Assembly (NCBI GenBank): GCA_030432455.1
Contig: JAUIHC010000059.1
Location: 1-11,336, forward strand
Direction of reading: 5' to 3'
Length of the DNA: 11,336 nucleotides
Source: Phycisphaerae bacterium
Lineage (GTDB): Bacteria; Planctomycetota; Phycisphaerae; Phycisphaerales; SM1A02
Shown here: positions 1 through 6,642 of the stretch, piece by piece
Numbering within the stretch: the first letter of the stretch is position 1
Layout: each line of letters opens with the position of its first letter
Program-made: the position numbers and the translations under genes
The notes under the pieces: generated by a model
The model's database searches: none
What the model was told of the DNA's origin: nothing
What the model saw: the letters and a program-made list of their open reading frames with translations, nothing else

Positions 1-233
1 CTGCCTTTGATTCAGGTTCTTAGGTTCGTCTTGGACGCGCATGTCGCCTGTCGATGTCTTCTCCCTGCCGTCACGTTCTTGAACCGTAAGCCAGTGCCAT
101 TCCAAGCTTTGGGATCGTTCTCGCGGAAGATGTCCCCCGAGAAAAGGTCGCCTGTCCCCATTTTTCGGTGATCGAGGGTTGCGGCCTCCGCGGGGCCTTG
201 TTCGTCGGCGTGCGGTCCGCCTTCGGCGTCCCA
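1..233. other. Left-edge region without a convincing gene
   Basis: I see no protein in this stretch that I would defend. A 49-codon open frame on the minus strand (ATG at 161, stop at 12-14) has no recognisable motif and overlaps the repeated GTCGCCTGTC motif, so it is probably not a gene. The stretch is less GC-rich than what follows. Just downstream of the tetR stop, a weak stem can form between CCGAGAAAA (about 137-145) and TTTTTCGG (161-168), with one bulged base and a loop holding the GTCGCCTGTCCCCA motif. It could serve as a weak transcription stop, but this is uncertain. Confidence 0.5.
43..165. repeat. Pair of GTCGCCTGTC direct repeats
   Basis: The ten bases GTCGCCTGTC occur at 43-52 and again at 147-156. 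The second copy continues as CCCCATTTTT to 165. From memory, the minus-strand reading (AAAAATGGGGACAGGCGAC) resembles the 'AAATGGGGACAGGC' type of dispersed motif found near REP-associated Y1 transposases in several bacterial groups. No transposase is visible here, so this may be only the edge or a relic of such an element. The exact identity of the two 10-mers is seen directly; the link to a mobile family is an inference. Confidence 0.35.
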
Positions 234-866
234 TCAGATCCGGATCGCGGATCTCGCGAGTCGGATGCCCTGTTCGGTGTCGACGTCGACGCCCTGGTTG
301 ACCGCCATCGTCACCAGCCCCCAGCAGACGCCTTCCAGGCGGGCGGTTGCCGAGATCGCCTGCTCGGAGACCGCATCGGCGGAGGCTGCCTCAATGAGGG
401 CGGCGAGTTCGGTGGTCGCCTGTCGCTGCAGCATGAGGAAGCGGCCGGGCTCGCCGATGTCGTCGCCGACGAAGCCGCCCATTCGCATGTGGAACCGGGT
501 CGCGTCGGGGCGGTGGGTCGGGAGGTCAAGCAGCAGCCGGGCGGCGATGTCGATGCGGGCGGCGCGGCTTCGGGCTTCCATCGTCGCCACCCGAATCTCA
601 TCGAGCAGCGTGCGGTGGGTCCATTCCCAGAGCGTCAGCAGATAGTCATCCTTGCCCTTGAAGTGCAGGTAGAAGACGCCCTTGGCGACGTCCGCGGCTT
701 CGGTGATGTCCAGAATCGAGACCAGCCCGATCGGCTGGCGACCGAACGCCGCGAGCCCCGCGGCGAAGAGGCGTTCTCGCACCGCCAGCGCCTTGCGGGC
801 GCGGCGGCCGAGCGGGGGATTGGGGGCTTCGGGCGATGGAGGCGGATCGGACGGCGTCGAAGTCAT
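234..866 (-). CDS. TetR/AcrR-family transcriptional regulator
   Basis: A 210-residue protein of typical TetR length. An N-terminal tail rich in Pro and Ser (residues 1-20) leads into basic residues (RRARKA, 21-26) and the three-helix DNA-binding domain (about 27-78). The recognition part reads DITEAADVAKGVFYLHFKGK (53-72), the classic TetR pattern in which a helix-turn-helix is followed by a YxHFxxK stretch. The remaining ~130 residues are helical and form the usual ligand and dimer domain; its ligand cannot be read from sequence. No good Shine-Dalgarno precedes the ATG. The gene is divergent from the methyltransferase at 975, the usual arrangement for a TetR repressor controlling itself and its neighbour. 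Whether it also controls the glucan genes is unknown. The family call is firm and the target is inferred. Confidence 0.92.
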   Translation of the reverse strand: MTSTPSDPPPSPEAPNPPLGRRARKALAVRERLFAAGLAAFGRQPIGLVSILDITEAADVAKGVFYLHFKGKDDYLLTLWEWTHRTLLDEIRVATMEARSRAARIDIAARLLLDLPTHRPDATRFHMRMGGFVGDDIGEPGRFLMLQRQATTELAALIEAASADAVSEQAISATARLEGVCWGLVTMAVNQGVDVDTEQGIRLARSAIRI

Positions 867-902
867 GGCGGCATGGTGGCAGGGGATCCTGTCATCCGCA
901 AT

Positions 903-930
903 TTGACCGGCTCGTCATTTTTGTTACGCT
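903..930 (+). promoter_or_regulatory. Candidate promoter of the methyltransferase gene
   Basis: TTGACC (903-908) and TACGCT (925-930) lie 16 bases apart in an unusually AT-rich patch, 45 bases before the methyltransferase ATG. The -35 match is good and the -10 match is moderate. This is a reading of consensus similarity only. Confidence 0.35.
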
Positions 931-935
931 CGGGC

Positions 936-954
936 GTTCATATTCACCATGAAC
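936..954. promoter_or_regulatory. Candidate TetR operator (inverted repeat)
   Basis: GTTCAT (936-941) and ATGAAC (949-954) are perfect inverted 6-bp arms separated by 7 bases. The repeat sits between the tetR and methyltransferase starts, just after the candidate -10 box, where bound repressor would block transcription of the methyltransferase. The symmetry is visible directly. Binding by the adjacent TetR protein is inferred from position and a typical operator size. Confidence 0.35.
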
Positions 955-974
955 AGATTCATCCGGAGATCCCC

Positions 975-1817
975 ATGAACAGCGATCTGGCGTCGATCGA
1001 GACCGCAACCGATTTCGACATCCGCTTCCCCGAGGCCGAGGCCGGCCATGATCAGGACGCGGAGTGGTTTGAATTCACGGTCGAGGGCGAGCGACGGCGG
1101 CTCAAGGTCCACGACTACGCCGCCCTCTACGACGTGCCGGGGCTCTACGAGGCGCTGGTCTACGAGACGCTTGCGTGTCGCTCGCCGGACCGCGTCGCGG
1201 ATCTGCTCGTTCTCGCGGTCTCCGATGGCCAACGCTCGATGGAAGACCTGCGGGCCCTCGATCTGGGGGCGGGCAACGGCATCGTCGCCGAGCGACTCGC
1301 GGAACGCGGCGTGTCCGCAGCGTGGGGTGCCGACCTGCTGCCCGAGGCGAAGTCGGCGGCCGAGCGGGATCGTCCCGAGGCGTACGACGGCTACCTTGTC
1401 GGCGACTTCACCGCCTTCGACGACGAGGACCTCGCGGGTCTGCGGGCGTTCGACCCGAACCTGTTGGTGGTGGTGGCGGCCCTCGGCTACGGCGACATTC
1501 CGCCGTCGGTCTTCGCGGCCGCGTGGAACGAGATCGCCGACGACGGGCTCGTCGCGTTCACGATCAAGGAGACGTTCCTCTCCTTCGAGGCGGACCGCTC
1601 GGGGTTCGCGTGGCTCGTGCATCAACTCCGCGACCGCCGCCTGCTGCAGGTGGACGCTCGACTCCGCTTTCGGCATCGCGTGTCGATCGGCGGCGAGCCG
1701 CTGCACTACGTCGCGGTGGTCGGCCGCAAGTTCGGGGCGATTCCGCCCGAACTCCTGGAGACCTGCAACGCGATGGCCATCGACGAAGCGGCCGACGGCG
1801 ACGCGGATTCAGCGTGA
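975..1817 (+). CDS. Class I SAM-dependent methyltransferase
   Basis: A 280-residue soluble protein with a Rossmann-fold methyltransferase core. Motif I reads ALDLGAGNG (94-102), where SAM binds. It is followed by an acidic end of strand 2 (GAD, 118-120), a GDF motif (143-145), and the strand-4 stretch NLLVVVAALGYGDIP (162-176). A tail of about 100 residues completes the fold. An N-terminal segment of about 90 residues (VHDYAALYDVPGLYEALV near 45-62) precedes the core and may help bind substrate; the methyl acceptor is not identifiable. The ATG at 975 is chosen because GGAG at 965-968 lies 6 bases before it. The frame stays open far upstream, but that part is antisense to tetR. Divergence from tetR suggests regulation by it. 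The 3' end overlaps the GH16 gene tail-to-tail by 9 bases. Confidence 0.85.
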   Translation: MNSDLASIETATDFDIRFPEAEAGHDQDAEWFEFTVEGERRRLKVHDYAALYDVPGLYEALVYETLACRSPDRVADLLVLAVSDGQRSMEDLRALDLGAGNGIVAERLAERGVSAAWGADLLPEAKSAAERDRPEAYDGYLVGDFTAFDDEDLAGLRAFDPNLLVVVAALGYGDIPPSVFAAAWNEIADDGLVAFTIKETFLSFEADRSGFAWLVHQLRDRRLLQVDARLRFRHRVSIGGEPLHYVAVVGRKFGAIPPELLETCNAMAIDEAADGDADSA

Positions 1818-4127
1818 CCGGTCGGTCCGACCAGCCCGGGAATCGCCCTCCCACGACCAGACTCGCACCCGGTCGATCTCCATGGTCGAGGGCCAGATCG
1901 TGTCATCGCCCGGCGGTCCGGGCCAGAAGCCGCCCACCGCGAGGTTCATGATGAGGTACATCGGGACGTCCGGGATCTTCTCACGCTGCTCGGGGGTGCG
2001 TCCGAACCGATGGGCCACCTTGCCGTCCACGGTCCAGACGATCTCGTCCGGCGTCCATTCCAGACCGAAGTCGTGCCACGTGTCGCTGTAGTCGCGCTTC
2101 CGGGTCTCGGTCGTCGAGGTCTGGCCGAGGTCCCACGGCAGCAGCCCGTCCCGCAGCGGTCCCCAGTGGAACGAGTGGTGCACACGATCGGGCTCCTTGC
2201 CGACGAGCTCGATGATGTCGATCTCGGGCGGCCATGATCCGTCCGCGGGCAGCAGCCAGATCGCGGGCCACATGCCCTGGCTCGACGGCAGCTTCGCCCG
2301 GATCTCCCAGCGGCCGTACATGAGACGCTTGCGGCCGGCGGTGGTGATGTGCGCCGACGAGTACTGCCGATCGCCCACCGGGCGCCGGTCCGCGGTGATG
2401 CGAAGCACGCCGTTCGCGACCACCGCACGATCCGGGGCGTAGTACTGGAGTTCGCCGTTCTTGCTCCACGCCCCGTCGTCGACGTGCCACCAGGCGTCGT
2501 CCGGTCGGCCGCCCTCGAAGCCCGGGTTGCGGACCGGAATCGCGACGGGGCGGGTGACCTCGCCACCGAGCCGCCGCACCGCGAGGTCGTCGACCAGCAC
2601 CGAGCCGCGGGAGTCCGCCGGCCCGTGCAGCGCGAGTTCCAGCGTCGTCGCGCCGTCCCGCATGACGATCGCCGCGTCGTCGCCGGTCACGATCGGCGTC
2701 CACTCGTCGGCGGCGCCCGCGGTCGCCGCGATCGTGCGTCGATCGACCTCCGCGCCCTGACGGTCCCGCTGGACGAGCTCGACCTCGAGAAGCGGTCGAT
2801 TCGACGCCGGGGCGTTCGCGGACGGGATGAGCATGTGACCGTCCAGACGCAGCGACTCGCCGGGCAGCAGGCCGCCGATCTCGCTTCGCAGCGTGACCCG
2901 CTCGGGGCGTGCGAAGACCCGCAGCGCTGCGGCGCCGGTCCGCGGCGAGCGGTCGTCCCGGAGCACGGAACCCTCGACCGTCCAGCCCGGCAACCCGTCG
3001 CCGCCGGCGAAGCCTGCGTTCATGAGGAGATTCGTCGAGTCGCCCGCGGCGTTCAGGGTCGGGTTGCGGAAGATCACCGAGCCGCCCTGCGTGGTCGGCT
3101 GGATGAAGGCGAGGATGTACTTCACCTGCGTCGCCGCCGCCGGGACGTCGAGGCCGATCGTGGACGGCGTCCAGCGACCGACCGGCACCTCGGCGGCACC
3201 GGGGTCGAACGGTCGGCCCTCGGCGTGCGCGAGGGGCCGGCCCTCGGCGTCAAGGCATTCGATGCGAAGGATGGGGAAGTTGTCGGTCGTGGCGATCGAG
3301 TCGTCCGGGGCGGTGAGCGCCTCGACCGACGCCTCGATCCGCGCGGGACGATCCGCGGTCGGAATCGGCACGGTCATCGTCGCTCCGGAACCGCCGTAAG
3401 GCTCGTTGAACGGGCCCCAGGTCTTGAGCACGCGACCGTGCACCGGATGGTCGATCGCGATGACGTTGTTGAAGGCCGACCAGCCCTCGGCGCCGGCGTC
3501 GTTGGTCTCCCAGGTTCCTCGACCGAGCAGCAGATCGACCGGAGCGCCGCGGCGGTCGGCCGAGACGTCGTCCACGACGACACCCGCGGTGCCGCCGCCC
3601 GCCGACGGGACCACGACGATCGCCAACTGCACCGTCGCGGTGCCGCCGGGAATCGAGCCTTCGACCGCGCCCTCGCGCCAGCCATCACCCTCGATCGGAA
3701 GGAGATGCTCGATCGTGCCGGTGTCGTTGCCATCTCGATCCCGACACTCGAGTTTGAGCGCGAGTCGGGCGTCGGCGGGCGCCGCCCCGTCCGGACGCCA
3801 CCGCACCCGTGCCGTGACGATGTCATCCACCTTGATTCCGCCGCCGAGGGGAAGGACCGCGCCCGAGTACGCGGGCGGGTTCTGTCCGCCCGCGGCGTGG
3901 AGTCGCAGCCCGCGGCCGCGCTCGCCCGCGTCACTCGAACCGGCATCTCCGAAGGTCAACCAGTCGGCGAGCGGCTTCCCGGGATCGTTGAAGTCGTCCT
4001 CGAAGACGAGCGTCCAGCGATCATCGGTCGGCGTGGCCGGCGTGGTCGGCGTGGTCGGGGAGGCGGCGTGGGCGGTGCCGGTCGCGAGGCAGAGAATGGC
4101 GGGGACGAGCAGGCGTGGCGTCGGCAT
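1809..4127 (-). CDS. Secreted multimodular GH16 beta-1,3-glucanase (laminarinase-type)
   Basis: A 772-residue exported endo-glucanase. Residues 1-21 form a signal peptide with cleavage likely after AHA (19-21), followed by a Thr/Pro linker. Three beta-sandwich segments follow at about 37-195, 198-358 and 363-520. Each ends in a strand resembling those of CBM4/9-type modules (GVVVDDVSA, SVIFRNPTL, SVLVDDLAVRR). The GH16 catalytic domain runs from about 530 to 760. Its active-site strand is PPEIDIIELVG (633-643): E635 is the expected nucleophile, D637 the helper and E640 the acid/base. The ExDxxE spacing is the laminarinase-type form, unlike the lichenase ExDxE. Other GH16 landmarks are GELQYYAPDR (558-567), YGRWEIRAKLP (604-614), GMWPAIWLLP (618-627) and NLAVGGFWPG (728-737). 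AGGAG (4135-4139 on this strand) lies 7 bases before the ATG. The family call is firm; beta-1,3-glucan as substrate is inferred. Confidence 0.92.
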   Translation of the reverse strand: MPTPRLLVPAILCLATGTAHAASPTTPTTPATPTDDRWTLVFEDDFNDPGKPLADWLTFGDAGSSDAGERGRGLRLHAAGGQNPPAYSGAVLPLGGGIKVDDIVTARVRWRPDGAAPADARLALKLECRDRDGNDTGTIEHLLPIEGDGWREGAVEGSIPGGTATVQLAIVVVPSAGGGTAGVVVDDVSADRRGAPVDLLLGRGTWETNDAGAEGWSAFNNVIAIDHPVHGRVLKTWGPFNEPYGGSGATMTVPIPTADRPARIEASVEALTAPDDSIATTDNFPILRIECLDAEGRPLAHAEGRPFDPGAAEVPVGRWTPSTIGLDVPAAATQVKYILAFIQPTTQGGSVIFRNPTLNAAGDSTNLLMNAGFAGGDGLPGWTVEGSVLRDDRSPRTGAAALRVFARPERVTLRSEIGGLLPGESLRLDGHMLIPSANAPASNRPLLEVELVQRDRQGAEVDRRTIAATAGAADEWTPIVTGDDAAIVMRDGATTLELALHGPADSRGSVLVDDLAVRRLGGEVTRPVAIPVRNPGFEGGRPDDAWWHVDDGAWSKNGELQYYAPDRAVVANGVLRITADRRPVGDRQYSSAHITTAGRKRLMYGRWEIRAKLPSSQGMWPAIWLLPADGSWPPEIDIIELVGKEPDRVHHSFHWGPLRDGLLPWDLGQTSTTETRKRDYSDTWHDFGLEWTPDEIVWTVDGKVAHRFGRTPEQREKIPDVPMYLIMNLAVGGFWPGPPGDDTIWPSTMEIDRVRVWSWEGDSRAGRTDRSR

Positions 4128-4134
4128 CGGGAGG

Positions 4135-4139
4135 CTCCT
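4135..4139 (-). promoter_or_regulatory. Ribosome binding site of the GH16 gene
   Basis: On the minus strand AGGAG is placed 7 bases before the ATG at 4127, which fixes the start and leaves a complete signal peptide. A possible -10 box, TAGCAT, reads from 4156 to 4151 on the same strand. Confidence 0.6.
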
Positions 4140-4173
4140 GAGGACCTCCGATGCTACCGTCCTCGCTTCCTGC

Positions 4174-4196
4174 GATCGTGCCCGTCAGGCACGATC
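4174..4196. promoter_or_regulatory. Perfect inverted repeat, candidate operator between GH16 and GH1 genes
   Basis: GATCGTGCC (4174-4182) and GGCACGATC (4188-4196) are exact reverse complements separated by CGTCA. The repeat lies in the 104-bp gap between the divergent GH16 and GH1 starts, so it cannot be the terminator of either gene. It covers the place where the -35 region of the GH16 promoter would fall. A dimeric repressor or activator bound here could control both hydrolases together. The symmetry is seen directly; the regulatory role is inferred. I found no second exact copy of the arms elsewhere in the window. Confidence 0.5.
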
Positions 4197-4231
4197 CCGC
4201 CTCCTTCCGAACCGCCGAGATCCGGATCGTC

Positions 4232-5590
4232 ATGACCGTGTTTCCTGCCGACTTCCTGTGGGGCGCCGCCGCCGCCGCGTATCAGATCGAAGGTGCCGCA
4301 TTCGAGGGCGGCCGCGGCCGGAGCGTCTGGGACGACTTCTGTGATCGTCCCGATGCCGTCAAGCACGGCCACACCGGGGCGGTCGCGTGCGATCACCTGC
4401 ATCGGTTCGCCGACGACGTCGCGATCATGCGGGAGCTCGGCCTGCACGCCTACCGGCTCTCGATCTCCTGGCCGCGGGTGCTGCCCGACGGCGTCGGGGC
4501 GGCGAACGAGACCGGGCTCGACTTCTACGACCGACTCGTGGATGCGCTCCTGGCGGCGGGGATCTCGCCGTGGGTCACCCTCTTCCACTGGGACATGCCC
4601 TCTGCGCTCTTCCAACGCGGCGGGTGGCTGAATCGCGACAGTGCCGCGTGGATGGGCGAGTACGCCGAGCTCGTGGCCAGGCGACTCGGTGATCGCGTCG
4701 CCGACTGGATCACGCTCAACGAGCCGCAGGTCTACATCGACCTCGGACATCGCACCGGCACGCACGCGCCCGGGCTCACGCTGAGCCGCCGCGAGCAGTT
4801 GATCGCCGGGCACCACACGATGCGGGCCCACGGGCACGCGGTGCGGGCGATCCGGGCCGCCAGTCCGCAGCCGTGTCGCATCGGCTGCACCGCGGTCGGC
4901 ATGGCGGCATGTCCGGTGGACGAGGATCCCGCGACCATCGAGGCGGCGCGGCGGGGGACGAACCTCGTCGATCCGGGCAACCACTTCTCGAATCCATGGT
5001 GGCTCGATCCGATCTGTCTCGGTCGCTACCCCGAGCAGGGACTCGAGGCGTTCGGAGCCGATGCCGACGGACTGGCGAACGACGCCGATCTCGCGGAGAT
5101 GCACCAGCCGATCGACTTCATCGGTCTCAACATCTATCAGGGACGGATGGTCCGGGCGGGCGTCGATGGTGAACCCGAGACCGTGCCGTTCGGCGTCGGC
5201 CATCCGATCACGACCTTCGACTGGCCGGTGGTGCCCGAGGCGCTGCGGTGGGGGCCGTACTTCGCGCACGAGCGATACAGGCTTCCCGTGTACATCACCG
5301 AGAACGGGCTGGCGAGCATGGACTGGGTCGCCCGCGACGGTCGCGTGCATGACGCCAACCGCATCGACTTCACGGCGCGGTACCTCGACGAACTGCACAC
5401 GGCGATCGCCGATGGCGCCGACATCCGCGGCTACTTCCACTGGTCGATCCTGGACAACTTCGAATGGGCCGAGGGCTACACCAAGCGCTTCGGACTCGTG
5501 CACGTGGACTACGACACGCAGAAGAGAACCATCAAGGACAGCGCCCGCTGGTACGCGGAGGTCATTCGCAGCAACGGGGGGTGTCTGTAG
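4232..5590 (+). CDS. GH1 beta-glucosidase
   Basis: A 452-residue family 1 glycosidase of standard length. It has no signal peptide and should act in the cytoplasm on imported beta-linked oligosaccharides, releasing glucose. The N-terminal signature FPADFLWGAAAAAYQIEGA (4-22) is present. The acid/base E164 lies in TLNEP (161-165) and the nucleophile E357 in YITENGL (354-360). Substrate-site residues include H119 in LFHWD and the WSILDNFEW strand (404-412) near the C-terminus. The ATG at 4232 is chosen because the family normally begins a few residues before FxxxFLWG; the in-frame ATG at 4151 would add 27 unrelated residues across the operator region. The Shine-Dalgarno is weak (GAG at 4217-4219). 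It is divergent from the GH16 gene and probably co-regulated with it. Exact linkage preference (beta-1,3 versus beta-1,4) cannot be read from sequence. Confidence 0.95.
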   Translation: MTVFPADFLWGAAAAAYQIEGAAFEGGRGRSVWDDFCDRPDAVKHGHTGAVACDHLHRFADDVAIMRELGLHAYRLSISWPRVLPDGVGAANETGLDFYDRLVDALLAAGISPWVTLFHWDMPSALFQRGGWLNRDSAAWMGEYAELVARRLGDRVADWITLNEPQVYIDLGHRTGTHAPGLTLSRREQLIAGHHTMRAHGHAVRAIRAASPQPCRIGCTAVGMAACPVDEDPATIEAARRGTNLVDPGNHFSNPWWLDPICLGRYPEQGLEAFGADADGLANDADLAEMHQPIDFIGLNIYQGRMVRAGVDGEPETVPFGVGHPITTFDWPVVPEALRWGPYFAHERYRLPVYITENGLASMDWVARDGRVHDANRIDFTARYLDELHTAIADGADIRGYFHWSILDNFEWAEGYTKRFGLVHVDYDTQKRTIKDSARWYAEVIRSNGGCL

Positions 5591-5598
5591 ATCCGGAT

Positions 5599-5765
5599 CA
5601 CCACGGAGGACGCGGAGATTCACGGAGGGCCACGGAGGGGAGGACGGTGGCAGGCTTGAACACGATGTGAGTTGCCGCCGCTTCGAGTTCGGCGATGAGT
5701 ATCGTCTTCAGGAATCCCAACCCCAACTCCGTGGTCCTCGGTCCTCCTCCGCGTTCTCCGTGGTG
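5599..5765. repeat. Hairpin-forming CACGGAGG-type repeat element
   Basis: The left arm (5599-5637) and right arm (5727-5765) are inverted copies matching at 32 of 39 positions. The outer 19 bases, CACCACGGAGGACGCGGAG, match the reverse complement of 5747-5765 at 18 of 19. Each arm contains a short tandem pattern: CGGAG recurs at 5604, 5613, 5623 and 5633, a 9-10 base period. The 89-base centre has no recognised coding content. Similar 'CCACGGAGGACACGGAG' clusters occur, from memory, in many planctomycete and related genomes. The element fills the gap between two convergent genes, the GH1 gene and the HEPN gene, and could act as a bidirectional transcription stop. It may be a non-autonomous mobile repeat. 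The repeat is seen directly; its function is inferred. Confidence 0.7.
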
Positions 5766-5773
5766 GAAGAAGA

Positions 5774-6208
5774 CTACGAAGACTCCTCGGGACGACAGGT
5801 CGTCGGAAGTGCATTCATGATGGCATCCAGCACCGCTGCCGCGGTGTCGATGGCCTCGGTCGCATCGTCCCAACTCGCCGACGCCAGTTCGCCGGGATAG
5901 CGGAATCGCCAGGCGAATTCGGTCATCATTGATGCTCGTTTCATCAACTCGATCAGAGAAGGTTCGAGCGTCACCACCGCATGGCCAAGTTCAGTGAGAT
6001 TGTGCGTCTTGCGGAACGGTCGCTCGTGATGCACGAGCAAGGCCTTCATCGACTTCTCGGCGCACTGCTGAGCATGGAAGGCGACGTCGTTCAACAACGG
6101 CGGAATCGCGGTCAGGTCGTGACGTCCGGCTCGAAGATCCTCGGATGCCCGCAGCAACCACCCGCGAACCTCCAGCGTCCGCACATCCGGGGCCTCGTCA
6201 TCCGCCAT
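5774..6208 (-). CDS. HEPN-domain protein
   Basis: A 144-residue all-helical HEPN protein, likely the effector half of an MNT/HEPN pair. The family hallmark is FHAQQCAEKSMKALLVHH (44-61), followed by RKTHNLTEL (66-74) and FRYPGE (102-107). HEPN proteins of this type are often RNA-cutting toxins. R63 and H69 (RPFRKTH) are five residues apart and might be an Rx4-6H active site, but the RX4HXY motif of HepT toxins is absent, so nuclease activity is uncertain. The ATG at 6208 is chosen because it overlaps the upstream nucleotidyltransferase gene by 11 bases, as expected for a translationally coupled pair. The frame extends to 6301, but that part lies inside the partner gene. GC content is lower here than in the sugar genes. 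Confidence 0.85.
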   Translation of the reverse strand: MADDEAPDVRTLEVRGWLLRASEDLRAGRHDLTAIPPLLNDVAFHAQQCAEKSMKALLVHHERPFRKTHNLTELGHAVVTLEPSLIELMKRASMMTEFAWRFRYPGELASASWDDATEAIDTAAAVLDAIMNALPTTCRPEESS

Positions 6209-6590
6209 GAACGAGTCGTCCTTCCTGAATGATCGTCCACGGAAGCGACGCCACGACCGTTCGCCGCTCGTCGAAGTCGCGTGATCGAAAGACCACGACA
6301 TCCGCGCCGCGTTCGAGTCCCCACAACACCTCGGCGGCTCGCCGGGGATCGGCGTTCGCAGGATCGGCGTCGTCGTCCACGATCACGGCGAGATCGAGAT
6401 CGCTGTCCGCATCGCCGTCGCCGCGGGCCTCCGACCCGAAGAGATAGATCCGCAGAGGCTGATACGCCTCGACGATTCGGCGGACGATCTCCGGAAGATT
6501 GGCGGCGTTGCCGGTTTCCACGGCGAGGATGATAGCGGTCGATGCCCCCGGCGAGAACCGAGAAACGGCGTGGCTGATTCGCGAGCTCAT
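6198..6590 (-). CDS. MNT-type minimal nucleotidyltransferase
   Basis: A 130-residue protein of the DNA polymerase beta-like nucleotidyltransferase fold, the usual partner or antitoxin of HEPN proteins. The active-site pattern GSEARGDGDADSDLDL (52-67) carries the Gly-Ser pair and the metal-binding D64 and D66; D97 in ADVVVF is the likely third acidic residue. MntA-type partners silence their HEPN toxin by adding AMP to it, and that mechanism may apply here. The start is uncertain. The ATG at 6590 is given, but GTG at 6593 directly precedes it. A GTG at 6521 would give the more typical length, starting just before NLPEIVRRIVEAYQ. No clear Shine-Dalgarno is seen at any of these. It overlaps the HEPN gene by 11 bases and lies 97 bases downstream of the ABC ATPase stop on the same strand. 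Confidence 0.85.
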   Translation of the reverse strand: MSSRISHAVSRFSPGASTAIILAVETGNAANLPEIVRRIVEAYQPLRIYLFGSEARGDGDADSDLDLAVIVDDDADPANADPRRAAEVLWGLERGADVVVFRSRDFDERRTVVASLPWTIIQEGRLVHGG

Positions 6591-6642
6591 CACGGATGGT
6601 CACGGGGTCGGGATCGGAATCCCTGAACACACGGTGCTCGTC

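Noticed and set aside
12..161. 49-codon minus-strand open frame at the left edge
   Set aside because: No ribosome site, no recognised motif, and it spans both GTCGCCTGTC copies.
168..974. Long upstream extension of the methyltransferase reading frame on the plus strand
   Set aside because: It is antisense to the well-supported tetR gene, has no matching domain, and the ATG at 975 has a proper ribosome site. Open antisense frames are common in high-GC DNA.
2349..4235. 628-residue open frame on the plus strand opposite the GH16 gene
   Set aside because: It is Arg/Gly/Val-rich, low-complexity in character and without motifs; the opposite strand encodes a complete GH16 enzyme with signal peptide and active site.
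4154..5623. 489-residue open frame on the minus strand opposite the GH1 gene
   Set aside because: The composition is that of a mirror frame (rich in V, R, D, E, P) and the GH1 gene has all family signatures.
5599..5638. CRISPR-like array from the CGGAG periodicity
   Set aside because: The units are only 9-10 bases, without spacers; the pattern is a short tandem repeat inside an inverted repeat.
5598..5873. 91-residue minus-strand open frame across the repeat element
   Set aside because: It is made mostly of the translated inverted repeats (ends SPRPPW), overlaps the HEPN gene, and does not match a family I know, including the GxxExxY proteins often found near such repeats.
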